A stretch of DNA of 6,761 bases from Bacteroidales bacterium 45-6 (GTDB taxonomy: Bacteria; Bacteroidota; Bacteroidia; Bacteroidales; Dysgonomonadaceae): contig MKRS01000554.1 in assembly GCA_001897035.1 (NCBI GenBank), forward strand, positions 1 through 6,761, written 5' to 3'. How positions within the stretch are numbered: the first letter of the stretch is position 1; each line of letters starts with the position of its first letter. The notes below the pieces were generated by a model, which saw nothing but the letters and a program-made list of their open reading frames with translations, searched no databases and had not been told where the DNA came from. The position numbers and the translations under genes were made by a program. Of the stretch, positions 1-6,015 are shown one piece after another.

Positions 1-1079
1 ACTCCTTTCAGCAATGTATTGAGATCGACTCATCGTACACTTTGCTACAAAAAGGGAATCAGGCCAAAATATACCTTAATTATGCCAACTTCTTGGCTCT
101 CTGGCAATATCCTGCCAACCGCATTTTTCCTTTGGCAAAGAAAGCGATTGAAATTTCAAAAAAATACAACATCCTTAACATTTATAGGAATACGTATGGG
201 CTAATTGCCATGGTGCTGGCTCAGCAAAACAAATATGCAGAGGCTGAGAAGTCTTTACTGGAAGGACTCAACTATATGAAAACCATTCCATATACTGACA
301 TAAATTCACAAATCCAATTCTACGAATTCCTTAAGGATGTTTCTGCCAAGGAGAAGGACTATGAAAAATATTACCGTTACGATAAGGAATATCAGGAGAT
401 TAAAAAAAATCAGGATATTGACAACGAGAGGCAATTCATGAACAAGGCAATTGCCAAGTATGAGCTTCAGAACAAAGACGAAGCCATCGGCGTGCTTTCC
501 CAAAAGAACGAACTGAAAACCATCCTTTTGTTGGCAAGCATCCTGATTGTGGTTCTGCTGGCAGTCGTTTTTTTGCAGAATATTAGAAGTCATAAGACCG
601 GGCGAAAGTTGTTGGAAAGCCATAACCGTGAAATCATAAAAGAGAAGGAACAAGTGCAGAAGGAGCTGGTTAGCAGTGTCCTTCATCTGGAGAAAAAGAA
701 TGAAATCCTCTATTCGTTGAAGAACCAGCTATTGCAACAAAACAAGGAAAGGAACGCCACGATCAACGCCTCTGTGTTCCAGTCTATTGACGAAGGCATT
801 TTAATTGACGATGATTTCAACCGATTTAAAGATAATTTCAATCCCATTTATCCGAATTTCTTTAATCAATTACAAGAAAAAGCCAACCATCACCTCACCC
901 AACTCGATCTTAAATACTGTGCCTTCATTCTTATGAAATTGAGCAATAAAGAAATTGCTTCGCAAATGAACGTAGAACCCAAGAGCATCCGGATGGCCCG
1001 CTACAGAATAAAACAAAAATTAAACCTCAACAAAGAGGAGGATTTGGATACATACATTGAAAGCTTATCAAAAACATAA
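1..1079 (+). CDS. TPR-transmembrane-HTH regulator, 5'-truncated by window edge
   Basis: The reading frame is open back to the first complete codon at base 3, so the real start lies outside the window; the TTG at 42 is an internal leucine codon. The visible N-terminal part is helical and fits TPR repeats (about 51-450; for example the YAEAEKSLLEGL helix near 234). One strongly hydrophobic transmembrane helix follows at about 519-578, then a charged coiled coil (about 600-750), then a C-terminal helix-turn-helix at about 894-1035 of the LuxR/GerE type, with the NKEIASQMNV recognition segment and the SIRMARYRIKQKL helix typical of Bacteroidota TPR regulators. Such proteins sit in the inner membrane, with TPRs probably periplasmic and the HTH cytoplasmic. 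There is no receiver or kinase domain in view. Family assignment is firm; ligand and regulon are unknown. The next gene downstream has its own promoter, so this gene is probably the end of its own transcript. Confidence 0.88.
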   Translation, partial: SFQQCIEIDSSYTLLQKGNQAKIYLNYANFLALWQYPANRIFPLAKKAIEISKKYNILNIYRNTYGLIAMVLAQQNKYAEAEKSLLEGLNYMKTIPYTDINSQIQFYEFLKDVSAKEKDYEKYYRYDKEYQEIKKNQDIDNERQFMNKAIAKYELQNKDEAIGVLSQKNELKTILLLASILIVVLLAVVFLQNIRSHKTGRKLLESHNREIIKEKEQVQKELVSSVLHLEKKNEILYSLKNQLLQQNKERNATINASVFQSIDEGILIDDDFNRFKDNFNPIYPNFFNQLQEKANHHLTQLDLKYCAFILMKLSNKEIASQMNVEPKSIRMARYRIKQKLNLNKEEDLDTYIESLSKT

Positions 1080-1085
1080 ACGCAA

Positions 1086-1101
1086 GATATTTAGATATTT
1101 A
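1086..1101. repeat. tandem 8-bp direct repeat GATATTTA x2
   Basis: Two perfect, adjacent copies of GATATTTA occupy 1086-1093 and 1094-1101, just after the regulator stop codon. No hairpin can be formed here, so this is not an intrinsic terminator. It may be part of the upstream regulatory region of the 62-residue gene, or simply AT-rich sequence. Confidence 0.5.
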
Positions 1102-1108
1102 CCTTTTC

Positions 1109-1159
1109 TTGTAGTCGCTTTGTAGTCATTGTTTTTTTTCTGATAGACGTTTTATAGAC
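1109..1159 (+). promoter_or_regulatory. helically phased direct repeats, candidate operator
   Basis: TTGTAGTC occurs at 1109-1116 and again at 1120-1127, 11 bp apart. ATAGAC occurs at 1143-1148 and 1154-1159, also 11 bp apart. All four fit RTAGWC, starting at 1111, 1122, 1143 and 1154, with spacings of 11, 21 and 11 bp, so they lie on one face of the helix. The last copy ends 8 bp before the -33 TTTG box. This position suits an activator binding as a dimer or tetramer. The adjacent HTH regulator is one candidate, but nothing in the sequence proves it. Confidence 0.45.
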
Positions 1160-1167
1160 TTCTAAAT

Positions 1168-1200
1168 TTTGGTTACAGGTAGCCTGCCAAAATACTTTTG
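1168..1200 (+). promoter_or_regulatory. Bacteroidota-type promoter (-33 TTTG / -7 TAnnTTTG)
   Basis: TTTG at 1168-1171 and TACTTTTG (a perfect TAnnTTTG) at 1193-1200 are separated by 21 nt, the arrangement known for the primary sigma factor of Bacteroides and Flavobacterium. Transcription should start near 1206, giving a leader of about 20 nt before the ATG at 1226. It is the only clear match to this consensus that I found in the window, so it may also feed the downstream operon by read-through. Confidence 0.75.
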
Positions 1201-1225
1201 CATTAAATTTAAAAGTCTTACGATA

Positions 1226-1414
1226 ATGCAAAAAATTGGTTCTACTTTAATGATTCTTGGCGCACTTGCCATTGTTCTCAACTTCGCAAATATGGTTCCA
1301 CGCATTTTGATGTGGATTTACAACTGGGGCGAAACTACCGCCTGGGCTATCAAAATTGGAGTTGTGGTTCTCGGTGCCATTCTTTGGTTTATCGGGAAAA
1401 AACAAAATCAGTAA
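1226..1414 (+). CDS. small membrane protein with two transmembrane segments
   Basis: This 62-residue protein starts at the ATG at 1226. The longer frame from TTG at 1169 is rejected because it begins inside the promoter. Residues about 4-27 and 38-56 are hydrophobic helices, joined by a short segment containing NWGET, and the tail is GKKQNQ. Similar two-helix proteins with an N-W-G turn followed by a glycine-rich second helix are common unnamed proteins in Bacteroidota; no function is known to me. It should be an inner-membrane protein. It has its own promoter with phased upstream repeats and is followed by a strong hairpin, so it may be a separately regulated, abundant transcript. It lies directly before the SPFH gene and could be a membrane partner for it, but this is only positional. 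Confidence 0.7.
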   Translation: MQKIGSTLMILGALAIVLNFANMVPRILMWIYNWGETTAWAIKIGVVVLGAILWFIGKKQNQ

Positions 1415-1419
1415 TTCGT

Positions 1420-1456
1420 TGGGTTGTGCTTTATCTAATAAGTTTAGCACAACCCA
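1420..1456 (+). terminator. intrinsic terminator-like hairpin
   Basis: GGGTTGTGCT (1421-1430) is perfectly complementary to AGCACAACCC (1446-1455). T1420-A1456 adds an eleventh pair, and the loop is 15 nt. It begins 6 nt after the stop codon of the 62-residue gene. The downstream tract (CTTATTT) is only moderately T-rich, so termination may be partial, letting some transcription reach the SPFH gene. Confidence 0.65.
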
Positions 1457-1503
1457 CTTATTTACACCTCAAAAAATTTATTCCCTTAAAATCATAAAAA
1501 AAT

Positions 1504-2475
1504 ATGTCATTACCATTTATAGAAATCATCGAAGCCGCCACACCTGATCCCAATTTTTTGATGTGGAAATACGCTGATGAAGACAAAGAAATAAAAAACG
1601 GAGCCAAACTTATTGTAAGGGAAAGTCAACACGTAATGCTGCTCAACAAAGGGCAATTGGCTGATGTTTTTGGGCCGGGAATGTATTCGCTTTCTACCGA
1701 AAACATTCCTATTTTATCAAGACTCAAAGGTTGGAAATATGGATTTGAAAGTCCATACAAAGCCGATGTATATTTTTTTAATACGCACCAGTTTATCAAT
1801 AATAAATGGGGAACCCCTGCCCCCATTTTGATGAAAGACCCGGAATTTGGAAATATTCGTATTCGTGCATTTGGCAGTTTTGATTTGCGAATAAAAGATG
1901 TTGCCACCTTCTTTCGTCAGTATGCAGGCACTTATCCGCAGCTTACCATTTTTGAATTACAAGGCCAGTTGCGGGATTTTATTGCCCCCAATTTTGGTGA
2001 AATTTTAGCCCAACACAATATTCCTGTTGTTGAAGTTGCAGGAAGCATCAGCGATCTGAGTAAAAAAATCGAACCGCTTTTAGTTCCTTATTTTGAACAA
2101 TTGGGTATCGAACTCACCCGTTTCATTATTACCAGCATTACTCTTCCTGAAGAAGTTACCAAACATTACGATAAAATGACCAATATGAATATGGTGAACG
2201 ATATGGATAAGTTTACCAAATTCCAAACCGCAGAAGCAATTGGCCAACAGGGAACAGGTATAAATCAAGGTGTGCAGGATGCTGCTATGATGGCAATGAT
2301 GATGAACCAAATGCAGCAAATGAACAATCAAAATCAGCAACAGCAAAACCCGGTAACACCGCCTCATGATGATATTGCGGAAAAACTGAAAAAACTGAAA
2401 GGCTTGTTTGATGCTGGTTTGATTGAGGAAGGAGAATTTAAGAAAAAGAAAGCCGAACTGTTGGAAAAAATGTAA
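1504..2475 (+). CDS. SPFH/Band-7 domain protein with C-terminal SHOCT (YdjI-like, 'virion core protein' family)
   Basis: 323 residues. Residues about 20-225 form an SPFH/Band-7 domain of the YdjI type, with hallmark stretches FLMWKY (18-23), LIVRESQ (36-42), DVFGPGMYSLSTENIP (54-69), the YKADVYFFN strand (85-93), KWGTPAPI (101-108), a DP...RIRAFGS strand (112-125) and LPEEV (214-218). No N-terminal transmembrane helix or signal peptide is present, as usual for this subgroup, so it is cytosolic or peripheral to the membrane. A Met/Gln-rich linker (260-282) leads to a SHOCT-type helical hairpin (291-320; EKLKKLKGLFDAGLIEEGEF), a motif thought to aid oligomerisation. SPFH proteins form ring-like membrane-associated scaffolds; the exact role of YdjI relatives is unresolved, with links to envelope stress. 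It heads the run of genes to 5876. The ATG at 1504 has an A-rich leader and no Shine-Dalgarno, normal for this phylum. Confidence 0.9.
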   Translation: MSLPFIEIIEAATPDPNFLMWKYADEDKEIKNGAKLIVRESQHVMLLNKGQLADVFGPGMYSLSTENIPILSRLKGWKYGFESPYKADVYFFNTHQFINNKWGTPAPILMKDPEFGNIRIRAFGSFDLRIKDVATFFRQYAGTYPQLTIFELQGQLRDFIAPNFGEILAQHNIPVVEVAGSISDLSKKIEPLLVPYFEQLGIELTRFIITSITLPEEVTKHYDKMTNMNMVNDMDKFTKFQTAEAIGQQGTGINQGVQDAAMMAMMMNQMQQMNNQNQQQQNPVTPPHDDIAEKLKKLKGLFDAGLIEEGEFKKKKAELLEKM

Positions 2476-2499
2476 GGCAGAAACTCTAAAAGATAAAAT

Positions 2500-2745
2500 A
2501 TGTCGGAAGAAAAAAAAGTGAACAGCTTTCTTGAAAATTTAAAAAAGAAAGCCAAAGAACAAAAACAATATGGTGGCGAAACAAAAATTGTAGAAGCCAA
2601 AATGGATGTAAGAGATTGTCCAAACTGCGGTGCAGGTCGTGCCCAGCAAGATGGCCTCACACATTGTGCTTATTGCGGTTTTGAGTTTTTAAGCGTAAAA
2701 CTTACCGATGGCATTTATGTAAAAAAGGAAGATAACTCTCAATAA
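2500..2745 (+). CDS. small zinc-ribbon protein
   Basis: 81 residues, starting 24 nt after the SPFH stop. The N-terminal 25 residues are a lysine-rich helix. The core is a single zinc ribbon with Cys40/Cys43 (CPNC) and Cys56/Cys59 (CAYC), both followed by glycine in the usual knuckle form. After it comes a short beta-like tail (FEFLSVKLTDGIYVKK). There is no transmembrane segment. Small zinc ribbons next to YdjI-type SPFH genes are a recurring arrangement (B. subtilis ydjG/ydjI is a looser parallel), which suggests a protein-protein adaptor rather than a DNA-binding protein, though the sequence cannot decide. The tight spacing implies co-transcription and probably joint function with the SPFH protein. 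Confidence 0.82.
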   Translation: MSEEKKVNSFLENLKKKAKEQKQYGGETKIVEAKMDVRDCPNCGAGRAQQDGLTHCAYCGFEFLSVKLTDGIYVKKEDNSQ

Positions 2746-2767
2746 TTATTTCTGCATAAAAATAATT
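2744..2767 (+). other. AT-only hairpin between genes
   Basis: AATTATTT (2744-2751) pairs with AAATAATT (2760-2767), 8 bp with an 8-nt loop, followed by TTT. The stem starts inside the stop codon of the zinc-ribbon gene. With no G or C in the stem it is a weak structure; at most an inefficient terminator or an mRNA-processing hairpin within the operon. Confidence 0.3.
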
Positions 2768-2794
2768 TTTCAAAAAAAACTGCAATACAAAATC

Positions 2795-3445
2795 GTGGGT
2801 CTTTTAATCTATAACGAAGTAACTGACACTATTACCAACATAATGGAAGCAAGTATTTACGAAGCCTTCAAAGATGTGGAATTGGGCGATGGTATTGGCT
2901 ATTTCGAGGCAGATTGCATTGACGATTATCTTAAACCAGATGACCCTTTTTATCAAATAAAGAAAGCTGAAGATGAGCGAAAAGACTGGCGTAAAGTAGC
3001 AACAATGTTAAAAGCGTGGAACGGCAAGTATAATAAATCCATTAACTGTTTTATGGACGCAAAGGGTTTGTATTTCTTTTTGCCGGCAATGCTTACGTTG
3101 GGATATGTTGATGAGATTGTAGAATATTGGTTTAACTATTTAATTGAAAACAATTGTAAGATAGATTATAGCAAATATGATAAAATGCTTGCAATGCTCA
3201 CGCCAACTCAACAGAAATGTTTCCTCGATTGCATTGCGCTAGATTTTGAGTATGAAGAAAGGATGGAGCATTTATTAAACTATAAAGGCTGCGTTTGCAG
3301 TAATTGTGGTAAAATTCACGAACCCGAATCTTACACAATGGAACAGGCGAAAGAAGAAATTGAGAGTGAGGATTATTTTAAAATATGGATGAAACTGAAA
3401 GAAATATTTGATGAGAATGAAAAAAAAGAAATAACAGAGAATTGA
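2795..3445 (+). CDS. DUF6714-like protein with Cys-rich C-terminal extension
   Basis: 216 residues from GTG at 2795; an in-frame ATG at 2843 (residue 17) would give 200 residues and is a real alternative, because the family-like helix (IYEAFKDVELGDGI) starts just after it. Neither has a Shine-Dalgarno. Features I associate with DUF6714 are the acidic EADCIDDYL block (38-46), DERKDWRKV (60-68), the MDAKGLYFFLPAMLTLG core (87-103; compare 'FFDAEGMRFYLPAYL' in relatives) and the LTPTQQKCFLDCI helix (135-147). I recall the family from memory and could not search. The last 50 residues add CVCSNCG (166-172) and a charged helical tail; a CxCxxC cluster like this may bind metal with another partner. 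No membrane segment is present. Function unknown. It follows the zinc-ribbon gene by 49 nt and belongs to the same run. Confidence 0.72.
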   Translation: MGLLIYNEVTDTITNIMEASIYEAFKDVELGDGIGYFEADCIDDYLKPDDPFYQIKKAEDERKDWRKVATMLKAWNGKYNKSINCFMDAKGLYFFLPAMLTLGYVDEIVEYWFNYLIENNCKIDYSKYDKMLAMLTPTQQKCFLDCIALDFEYEERMEHLLNYKGCVCSNCGKIHEPESYTMEQAKEEIESEDYFKIWMKLKEIFDENEKKEITEN

Positions 3446-3476
3446 AACTAAGAATTTTTAAAACATTTAATGAATA

Positions 3477-3836
3477 ATGAAAACTGCAACACTCACTCCG
3501 CTATTGCTGCTGTTTTCCTTTTTCTGTAATGCACAATACAGTATGAAACAGGATACAACAAGAGGTAATATACAAGGCTTGTATGAAATACAACAAGCAG
3601 CAATAAAGTTCATTACCCGGTGGAACCAATCTCACCAAACAAACTATATGGCAGGAGAGCCCAACTTAAAATCTTTGGTGTGTCGCTGCGAGGTTCCTTT
3701 AAAAACTGCTTGGATGAATAATAGTAAAAGAGGGAAGAGATTGTTTGTAGAAGTGATTTGTGATAAATCGTTTTGTGAAAATGGGAAAAAATGGAGTATG
3801 CCCGTTCCGGTTATCATCACAAAGGAAAAGAAATAA
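3477..3836 (+). CDS. small secreted protein with four cysteines after the signal peptide
   Basis: 119 residues. Residues 1-20 are a signal peptide: MKTATL, a hydrophobic core (PLLLLFSFF), and CNAQ, with cleavage likely after NAQ, a common ending in Bacteroidota. The cysteine at 17 follows phenylalanine, so it is not a proper lipobox, and the mature protein is probably periplasmic and soluble. The mature part carries Cys69, Cys71, Cys95 and Cys100, which could form two disulfides, and a basic tail (ITKEKK). I do not recognise a family. The start ATG at 3477 is preferred over ATG at 3470, which lies in another frame and stops after about 20 codons. It is the only clearly exported product in the run, so it either works on the outer face of the membrane for the same process or is an inserted passenger. 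Confidence 0.7.
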   Translation: MKTATLTPLLLLFSFFCNAQYSMKQDTTRGNIQGLYEIQQAAIKFITRWNQSHQTNYMAGEPNLKSLVCRCEVPLKTAWMNNSKRGKRLFVEVICDKSFCENGKKWSMPVPVIITKEKK

Positions 3837-3872
3837 AAATGATTCTTCAACACACAAAAAAAATTAAATAGT

Positions 3873-4820
3873 ATGGGATTTTTTAGCAGTAAAAAAGAAG
3901 ATAAGCTACCGGAATGGTATGCACAGGTAAAAGAAAACCAGGAAAGGTTTTTTGTTTTTCTGGATAAAATGGAAAACAAAATGATGGAACTCTGCGAAGC
4001 TTCAATTCCTGAATTAACAGAGCTCTACAAGAACGATCCCGATATTTTTCATAGAGAATATGGCCGACTAAAAGCTGGTGTATTGGGGCAACTGGAACAA
4101 ATCAGGGAAAAAGTAGATGATGTACACGAAGAAAAAATTTTAGACCTCTATAGTGAAATTAATCATTCCGGAGTCAGAGCCACACATCCACATTACGGTC
4201 TGCTGAATGATTTTAGAAACCAATGTGGCGACAGATACCGCCAACAATTTGAGGTAAAATTAGAAGAGTGGACAGACAAAATAAATGAAACTTCGGCAGA
4301 AGATTTAGAAATTAAGTACCAAAATGTACTCAAAGAATACGATGCTATCAAAGATAAGTTCACCTGCAAACAATGTGGTTCGCCCATAACCATTGAGAAA
4401 ATATTTTTGATAGAAACCTTTGTTAATTGTCCGTCCTGCAACACTCAAAATACTTTTTCGCCAAGTACGCAGGCACAGATGCTGCAACACTTTGCACAAG
4501 ATTTGGCAAGGCAACGTACAGCTTCTTTATATCAGGCAATTAGAAATGCCGAACAAAAAGAAAGGGATTTGTACCAAAAAATGCACGAACTGAAATTAAA
4601 AATCACTTTTGAAAAAGATAAGAAACTGGCTGCACAATATCAGCAACAAAGAGATGCTTTTGAAAAAGAGCGACAAGAAGCCATTGATTCATTGCCGGTT
4701 TTGAGCGAACAATACACAAGAGCAAAATATGCAGAATGGATAAAAATTGTTCCCGATTTCAAAGAGCATTTATTAACCCGCATGGAAAATGATTTGGGTG
4801 CAGTCAGCCCAAGATGGTAA
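3873..4820 (+). CDS. coiled-coil protein with central zinc ribbon
   Basis: 315 residues. It starts MGFFSSKKEDKLPEWY, followed by a long helical, charged region (about 15-160). A four-cysteine zinc ribbon occupies 165-189 (CKQC and CPSC, with 17 residues between pairs). A second helical coiled-coil region rich in Gln, Glu and Lys (about 200-285) follows, and the protein ends VSPRW. There is no signal peptide or membrane helix, so it should be cytosolic. The helix/ribbon/helix layout suggests a scaffolding or adaptor protein, possibly a partner of the SPFH assembly; no catalytic motif is visible. It is the second zinc-ribbon protein in the run, 36 nt after the secreted protein gene. I do not recognise a named family. 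The start at 3873 fits the gap and the Gly-Phe-Phe start common in such proteins. Confidence 0.78.
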   Translation: MGFFSSKKEDKLPEWYAQVKENQERFFVFLDKMENKMMELCEASIPELTELYKNDPDIFHREYGRLKAGVLGQLEQIREKVDDVHEEKILDLYSEINHSGVRATHPHYGLLNDFRNQCGDRYRQQFEVKLEEWTDKINETSAEDLEIKYQNVLKEYDAIKDKFTCKQCGSPITIEKIFLIETFVNCPSCNTQNTFSPSTQAQMLQHFAQDLARQRTASLYQAIRNAEQKERDLYQKMHELKLKITFEKDKKLAAQYQQQRDAFEKERQEAIDSLPVLSEQYTRAKYAEWIKIVPDFKEHLLTRMENDLGAVSPRW

Positions 4821-4909
4821 ACGAACACAGATTCCAAAAAGAAAAATCAGAAGAAGTAAATACCATTTTTTCCGGCAAAACAGGCGGCTTCATTACAACA
4901 TTCAAATAA
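4814..4909 (+). CDS. possible 31-codon ORF overlapping the preceding stop
   Basis: An ATG at 4814 overlaps the last codons of the coiled-coil gene (ATGGTAA, stop at 4818-4820) and opens a frame to TAA at 4907-4909: MVNEHRFQKEKSEEVNTIFS and a further 11 residues ending TTFK. The overlap is typical of translational coupling, and it fills most of the 120-nt gap, the largest in the run. It has no recognisable domain, and an ORF this short can arise by chance. Confidence 0.25.
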   Translation: MVNEHRFQKEKSEEVNTIFSGKTGGFITTFK

Positions 4910-4940
4910 AATCAATTACTCACTTTTAAATTTAGAAATT

Positions 4941-5876
4941 ATGTTCAAAAAATTATTCGGTTCCATTTTAGGAAACAACGAGGAGGAAAACAAGCAACAA
5001 CAACCTCAAAACCAACATGCATCTCAGCACCATGAGGACAACTATGATGATGAATATGATGACGATGAAAATTATGAAAACGAAGATGATGGCGATGCTT
5101 ATGACCCTGAAACACTTCACGGCAAACACTACACTATAGATCAGTTTAATGCCGAAGTTGAAAGCCGTGCAAAAGCATGGATTGCCAGAGAAGAAAGAGA
5201 TGGTGTAAAACTGGAACAAAAAGATATTGACAATATTTATTTTAATTACAGAAGAGAAGTGTACACCGCCTGGAACAACTGTAGTCAAGACCAGATGCTT
5301 CGCTGGGAAATGGCAAATTCTATGACACACATGGGAATTGCAACCTCTGGCTTTGTGAAAGAAGACAGCAGTAATCCATTCTTGCAACCAGTTCATGGTA
5401 TAGACCTCAGAACTTATACCGCCATGGCAAAGAAAATTGGTTCCGGTGTAGATTATACATTGGTTTGCAAAGCCATGAATTTAGAGCCTGCAATATGGGA
5501 AGAACTCAACACAGTTTGGCCACAGCGAATGGCAGAAGACACTTCATTTACAGTAACCACTCTATTTGGTCAATATTATGGTGAAAGTTTAGACGACATT
5601 ACTCAACTCGCCAACATAGAACCGGAAATGAGTGATAGTGCCAAAGAATATCTGCAAAAAATGAAAACCGATCCATATTTCTACGAAGAATTAGAAGGAG
5701 CCCGTCAAGCAGCTTACAACTACGGAATGGACGGTGCACAGTGGATTTTAGACAATTTCGGTATCAACCTCGCACAGTTTCAGGAAGTAGCCATGATGTA
5801 TATGGAAGACCGAAATAAAAACTGGAACTCAAACGAAATAAGTCAACGCCTGAACCACCGCACTGAAAAACCTTAG
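4941..5876 (+). CDS. acidic-linker protein resembling DUF6620
   Basis: 311 residues. It starts MFKKLFGSILGNN, a short amphipathic start, followed by a Gln/His/Asp/Glu/Tyr low-complexity stretch (about 14-55) with a strong negative charge. The folded part begins at LHGKHYTIDQFN (59-70). Conserved-looking blocks are GIDLRTYTAMAKKIGSG (153-169), a tryptophan-containing MNLEPAIWEELNTVWPQRM (179-197) and SFTVTTLFGQYYGE (202-215), then a Tyr-rich helical C-terminus. I associate this pattern with DUF6620, from memory only. No membrane helix and no catalytic motif are visible. It is the last gene before the IS110 element. Its stop codon (TAG, 5874-5876) lies in or next to the presumed insertion junction, so the C-terminal end (SQRLNHRTEKP) may have been altered by the insertion. 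Confidence 0.72.
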   Translation: MFKKLFGSILGNNEEENKQQQPQNQHASQHHEDNYDDEYDDDENYENEDDGDAYDPETLHGKHYTIDQFNAEVESRAKAWIAREERDGVKLEQKDIDNIYFNYRREVYTAWNNCSQDQMLRWEMANSMTHMGIATSGFVKEDSSNPFLQPVHGIDLRTYTAMAKKIGSGVDYTLVCKAMNLEPAIWEELNTVWPQRMAEDTSFTVTTLFGQYYGESLDDITQLANIEPEMSDSAKEYLQKMKTDPYFYEELEGARQAAYNYGMDGAQWILDNFGINLAQFQEVAMMYMEDRNKNWNSNEISQRLNHRTEKP

Positions 5877-5882
5877 GTTTGT

Positions 5883-5901
5883 ATTATAATTATTTTATAA
5901 T
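5883..5901 (+). other. 5' hairpin of the putative bridge RNA
   Basis: ATTATAA (5883-5889) pairs with TTATAAT (5895-5901), 7 bp with a 5-nt loop. It sits where IS621-type bridge RNAs carry their 5' stem-loop. The sequence also contains TATAAT at 5885-5890 and 5896-5901, so it could instead be part of a promoter. Confidence 0.5.
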
Positions 5902-5902
5902 C

Positions 5903-5970
5903 TATAATGAGTGAACCATATGGAAAAAGAGATAGATTAAATCTATGCTTCTATTTAGGACTCATTTATA
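5903..5970 (+). repeat. stem-loop 1 of the putative bridge RNA (copy 1 of the duplicated arms)
   Basis: AATGAGT (5906-5912) pairs with ACTCATT (5960-5966), extended by TAT (5903-5905) with ATA (5968-5970) across a bulged T5967. Inside, CC (5916-5917) can pair with GG (5958-5959). The apical stem ATAGA (5932-5936)/TCTAT (5942-5946) has a TTAAA loop. The internal-loop sides are about 5918-5931 and 5947-5957, where guides would lie. Shared arms: 5910-5920 plus 5923-5928, and 5949-5962. Confidence 0.7.
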
Positions 5971-5989
5971 AATAAACGTCTTTTATTGA

Positions 5990-6010
5990 TTTATCTTTAT
6001 CCAAGATAAA
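5990..6010 (+). other. linker hairpin between the two stem-loops
   Basis: TTTATCTT (5990-5997) and AAGATAAA (6003-6010) form a perfect 8-bp stem with the loop TATCC. An alternative outer pairing, CTTTTAT (5980-5986) with ATAAAAG (6006-6012), competes with it. Confidence 0.55.
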
Positions 6011-6015
6011 AGGAA

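Noticed and set aside
42..44. TTG as start codon of the TPR regulator
   Set aside because: The same frame is open to the window edge (codons from base 3), and the TPR region clearly continues upstream, so this is an internal leucine.
1169..1225. 19-residue N-terminal extension of the small membrane protein from TTG 1169
   Set aside because: It would start inside the -33 box and be transcribed only from further upstream; ATG 1226 lies about 20 nt after the predicted transcription start.
3525..3530. Lipoprotein lipobox at Cys17 of the secreted protein
   Set aside because: The residue before the cysteine is phenylalanine, not Gly/Ala/Ser, and NAQ directly after fits signal peptidase I cleavage.
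3470..3532. ATG at 3470 as start for the secreted protein
   Set aside because: It is in a different frame and reaches a stop after about 20 codons; the frame from 3477 has a good signal peptide.
4968..5396. 142-codon minus-strand frame with a hydrophobic C-terminus
   Set aside because: It is the antisense of the Asp/Glu/Gln-rich linker of the acidic gene; GAT/GAA runs read backwards as Ile/Val/Phe. Other minus-strand frames in the window are similar shadows.
5871..5877. CCTTAGG palindrome as a terminal inverted repeat of the insertion sequence
   Set aside because: It is only 7 bp, IS110 elements lack terminal inverted repeats, and the right end is not visible for comparison.
5916..5923. CCATATGG palindrome as a regulator or restriction-type site
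   Set aside because: It lies across the conserved 5' arm of stem-loop 1 and is not kept in stem-loop 2, so it is most simply a by-product of the guide sequence.
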